NCBI GenBank assembly: GCA_023251875.1
Contig: JAHEXY010000002.1
Span: 248,001 to 312,000, forward strand
DNA: 64,000 bases
Direction of reading: 5' to 3'
DNA from: Bacteroidota bacterium
GTDB taxonomy: Bacteria; Bacteroidota; Bacteroidia; JAHEXY01
The notes under the pieces are model-generated. The model ran no database searches and was not told the DNA's origin. It saw only the letters and a list, made by a program, of their open reading frames with translations. This document shows, one piece after another, positions 62,804-64,000 of the stretch. The position numbers and the translations under genes are program-made. Position 1 is the first letter of the stretch, and the number at the start of each line of letters is the position of its first letter.

Positions 62804-64000
62804 TTATTGTTCTTGTTGATCAATTTGGCTAATATCAGGTTTTAATTTTATCCCATCGTATTTTTTTTCTATATCGTTTTCATAATCAATATCCATAAAA
62901 ATAGTACCATCTTGATTGTATTTTCTCCACATTCCTTCACGTTTTCCCATAGAATAATTTTGTTCTTCCTTTAATTTACCTGTTTCATCGTAATATTTAT
63001 GTTTTCCATCAGGATTACCATCTATGTAATTGCCTTCATAATTTACTTTTCCGGTTTTAAAATAATAATAAGTCCAAATACTATCTCGTAAATCTGCTTT
63101 ATAATTTCCAATTTCTTTATGATCTGCAATTTGATAGATCCATCTTCCTTCTTTTAATCCATCAATGTATTCTCCTTCAGCAATAACAGTTCCTGTATCA
63201 CTGTATTCTTTCATATATCCATTTTCCTTACCCGCTGTATATATTTCTTCTCTTAATAAGTTACCACTTTCATAATACCATTTCCAGTTTCCATCCGGTT
63301 TACCTGAATCGTTATAATGTCCTTCTTGTTCTGTTTTTCCATTTTTGTGATAAAACTTCCAATCTCCTATACGTTTCCCATTTTTATATTTTCCTTTACT
63401 TTTTAATTCACCTGTATCATATTTATCAATCCATGAGCCTTGTTTCAAACCAGATTCATCAATAATTCCTTCTGACATTACTTGCCCTTCGGCATATATT
63501 TTTGACGCTGTAATTTTTCCAATGGTATCATATTCTCTAAAAACTCCTTCAGGAACTCCATTTTTATAACTTCCTACTGATTTAACTTTAGCATCATCAT
63601 AAAATTCAGTTTTAACTTCCAATTTTGGTAATTCTTCTGCATTTTGTATCAATTCTCCATTGACATATTTTAAAGCTTTTACCAATGCTCCCGTTGTATC
63701 GTATTCTCTAAAATATCCATTTTTAAGATCATCCGTATAGGTTCCCTCAAGTTTAGAATTTCCATTTTCATAAAATTCTACCCAATCACCTTGTTTTAAA
63801 TTCTTATAATCTAATTTATTGATTTTCTTTTTCTTTAAAAGATATCCTGTTTTATATTCAATTAAGGTAATAACTCTACCATCATTAGCATATTCAAATC
63901 CTTTTCCATTTTCCTTTCCTTTACTGTACTGAATTTTCTTACTTATTTTTCCATCAGGATAATAAAATAAAGCTAAACTATCTTTGATATCGTTCACATA
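62804..64000 (-). CDS. MORN/YwqK-repeat protein, 5' end cut by window edge
   Basis: About 399 residues are visible and the frame is open to the window end, so the start lies outside. The protein is a run of about 14 YwqK-type MORN_2 repeats of 22-24 residues (GYFREYDTTGALVKALKYVNG, GSWIDKYDTGELKSKGKYKNGKRIGDW, GKHKYYDETGKLKEEQNY). Such repeats form a beta-solenoid; family members are annotated as antitoxin- or surface-related, but no function is certain. It precedes the cyclase gene by 35 bp on the same strand and is probably in that operon. Confidence 0.82.
   Translation of the reverse strand, partial: YVNDIKDSLALFYYPDGKISKKIQYSKGKENGKGFEYANDGRVITLIEYKTGYLLKKKKINKLDYKNLKQGDWVEFYENGNSKLEGTYTDDLKNGYFREYDTTGALVKALKYVNGELIQNAEELPKLEVKTEFYDDAKVKSVGSYKNGVPEGVFREYDTIGKITASKIYAEGQVMSEGIIDESGLKQGSWIDKYDTGELKSKGKYKNGKRIGDWKFYHKNGKTEQEGHYNDSGKPDGNWKWYYESGNLLREEIYTAGKENGYMKEYSDTGTVIAEGEYIDGLKEGRWIYQIADHKEIGNYKADLRDSIWTYYYFKTGKVNYEGNYIDGNPDGKHKYYDETGKLKEEQNYSMGKREGMWRKYNQDGTIFMDIDYENDIEKKYDGIKLKPDISQIDQQEQ

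Overview
This window is AT-rich chromosome from an uncultured-type member of the Bacteroidota. The evidence is eight proteins with C-terminal type IX secretion (T9SS type A) sorting domains, Bacteroidota-style promoters with a TAnnTTTG-like -7 box, and Bacteroidota-typical versions of IleS, DksA/TraR and the M23 peptidase. I see no rRNA, tRNA, CRISPR array, transposase or phage structural gene. Both ends cut a gene: recQ on the left and a YwqK/MORN-repeat protein on the right.

Layout. 1-4.3 kb: recQ end, a DUF4262 protein and a DarT-DarG toxin-antitoxin pair. 4.4-9.6 kb: tryptophan 2,3-dioxygenase, M23 peptidase, a lipoprotein, a 45-residue membrane peptide coupled to an aldehyde dehydrogenase, and a small unknown. 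9.9-17.4 kb: T9SS cargo (a CxxxC protein, an Omp28-like protein, a BNR-repeat protein) with two copies of lipoprotein signal peptidase. 17.4-23.2 kb: histone-like DksA/TraR protein, ileS with two in-frame palindromic-repeat insertions, and a TIM-barrel-like lipoprotein. 23.4-29.9 kb: MacB-type ABC exporter, DEDD exonuclease, double-NBD oligopeptide ABC ATPase and CvpA. 30-35.6 kb: deiodinase/redoxin-like T9SS protein diverging from a second CxxxC T9SS protein, a subclass B1 metallo-beta-lactamase, a TPR protein, enoyl-CoA hydratase and a B12-binding protein. 36-45 kb: RNase R, a 1307-residue modular T9SS protein and a SNF2/SWIM helicase. 45.2-47.6 kb: toxin-antitoxin island (MntA-HepT, HigBA, an XRE regulator and two fragments of that regulator). 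47.7-53.5 kb: SBBP propeller and LamG T9SS proteins, followed by an array of repeated sorting-domain ends that encloses a ParE-like module. 53.5-64 kb: ruvC, a flippase-like protein/GT2/permease chain, two UspA proteins, a class III cyclase-AAA-TPR giant and the YwqK-like protein.

The main unusual theme is repeat biology. At least four families of short palindromic elements sit between genes, directly in front of start codons, at stop codons, and inside ileS. One element supplies a start codon and another appears to supply a stop codon. The second theme is the array after the LamG gene: the last 142 bp of the gene, encoding its sorting domain, recurs three more times downstream without any gene body. 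The third is the density of toxin-antitoxin modules (four). All functional calls come from reading motifs; no database search was run.
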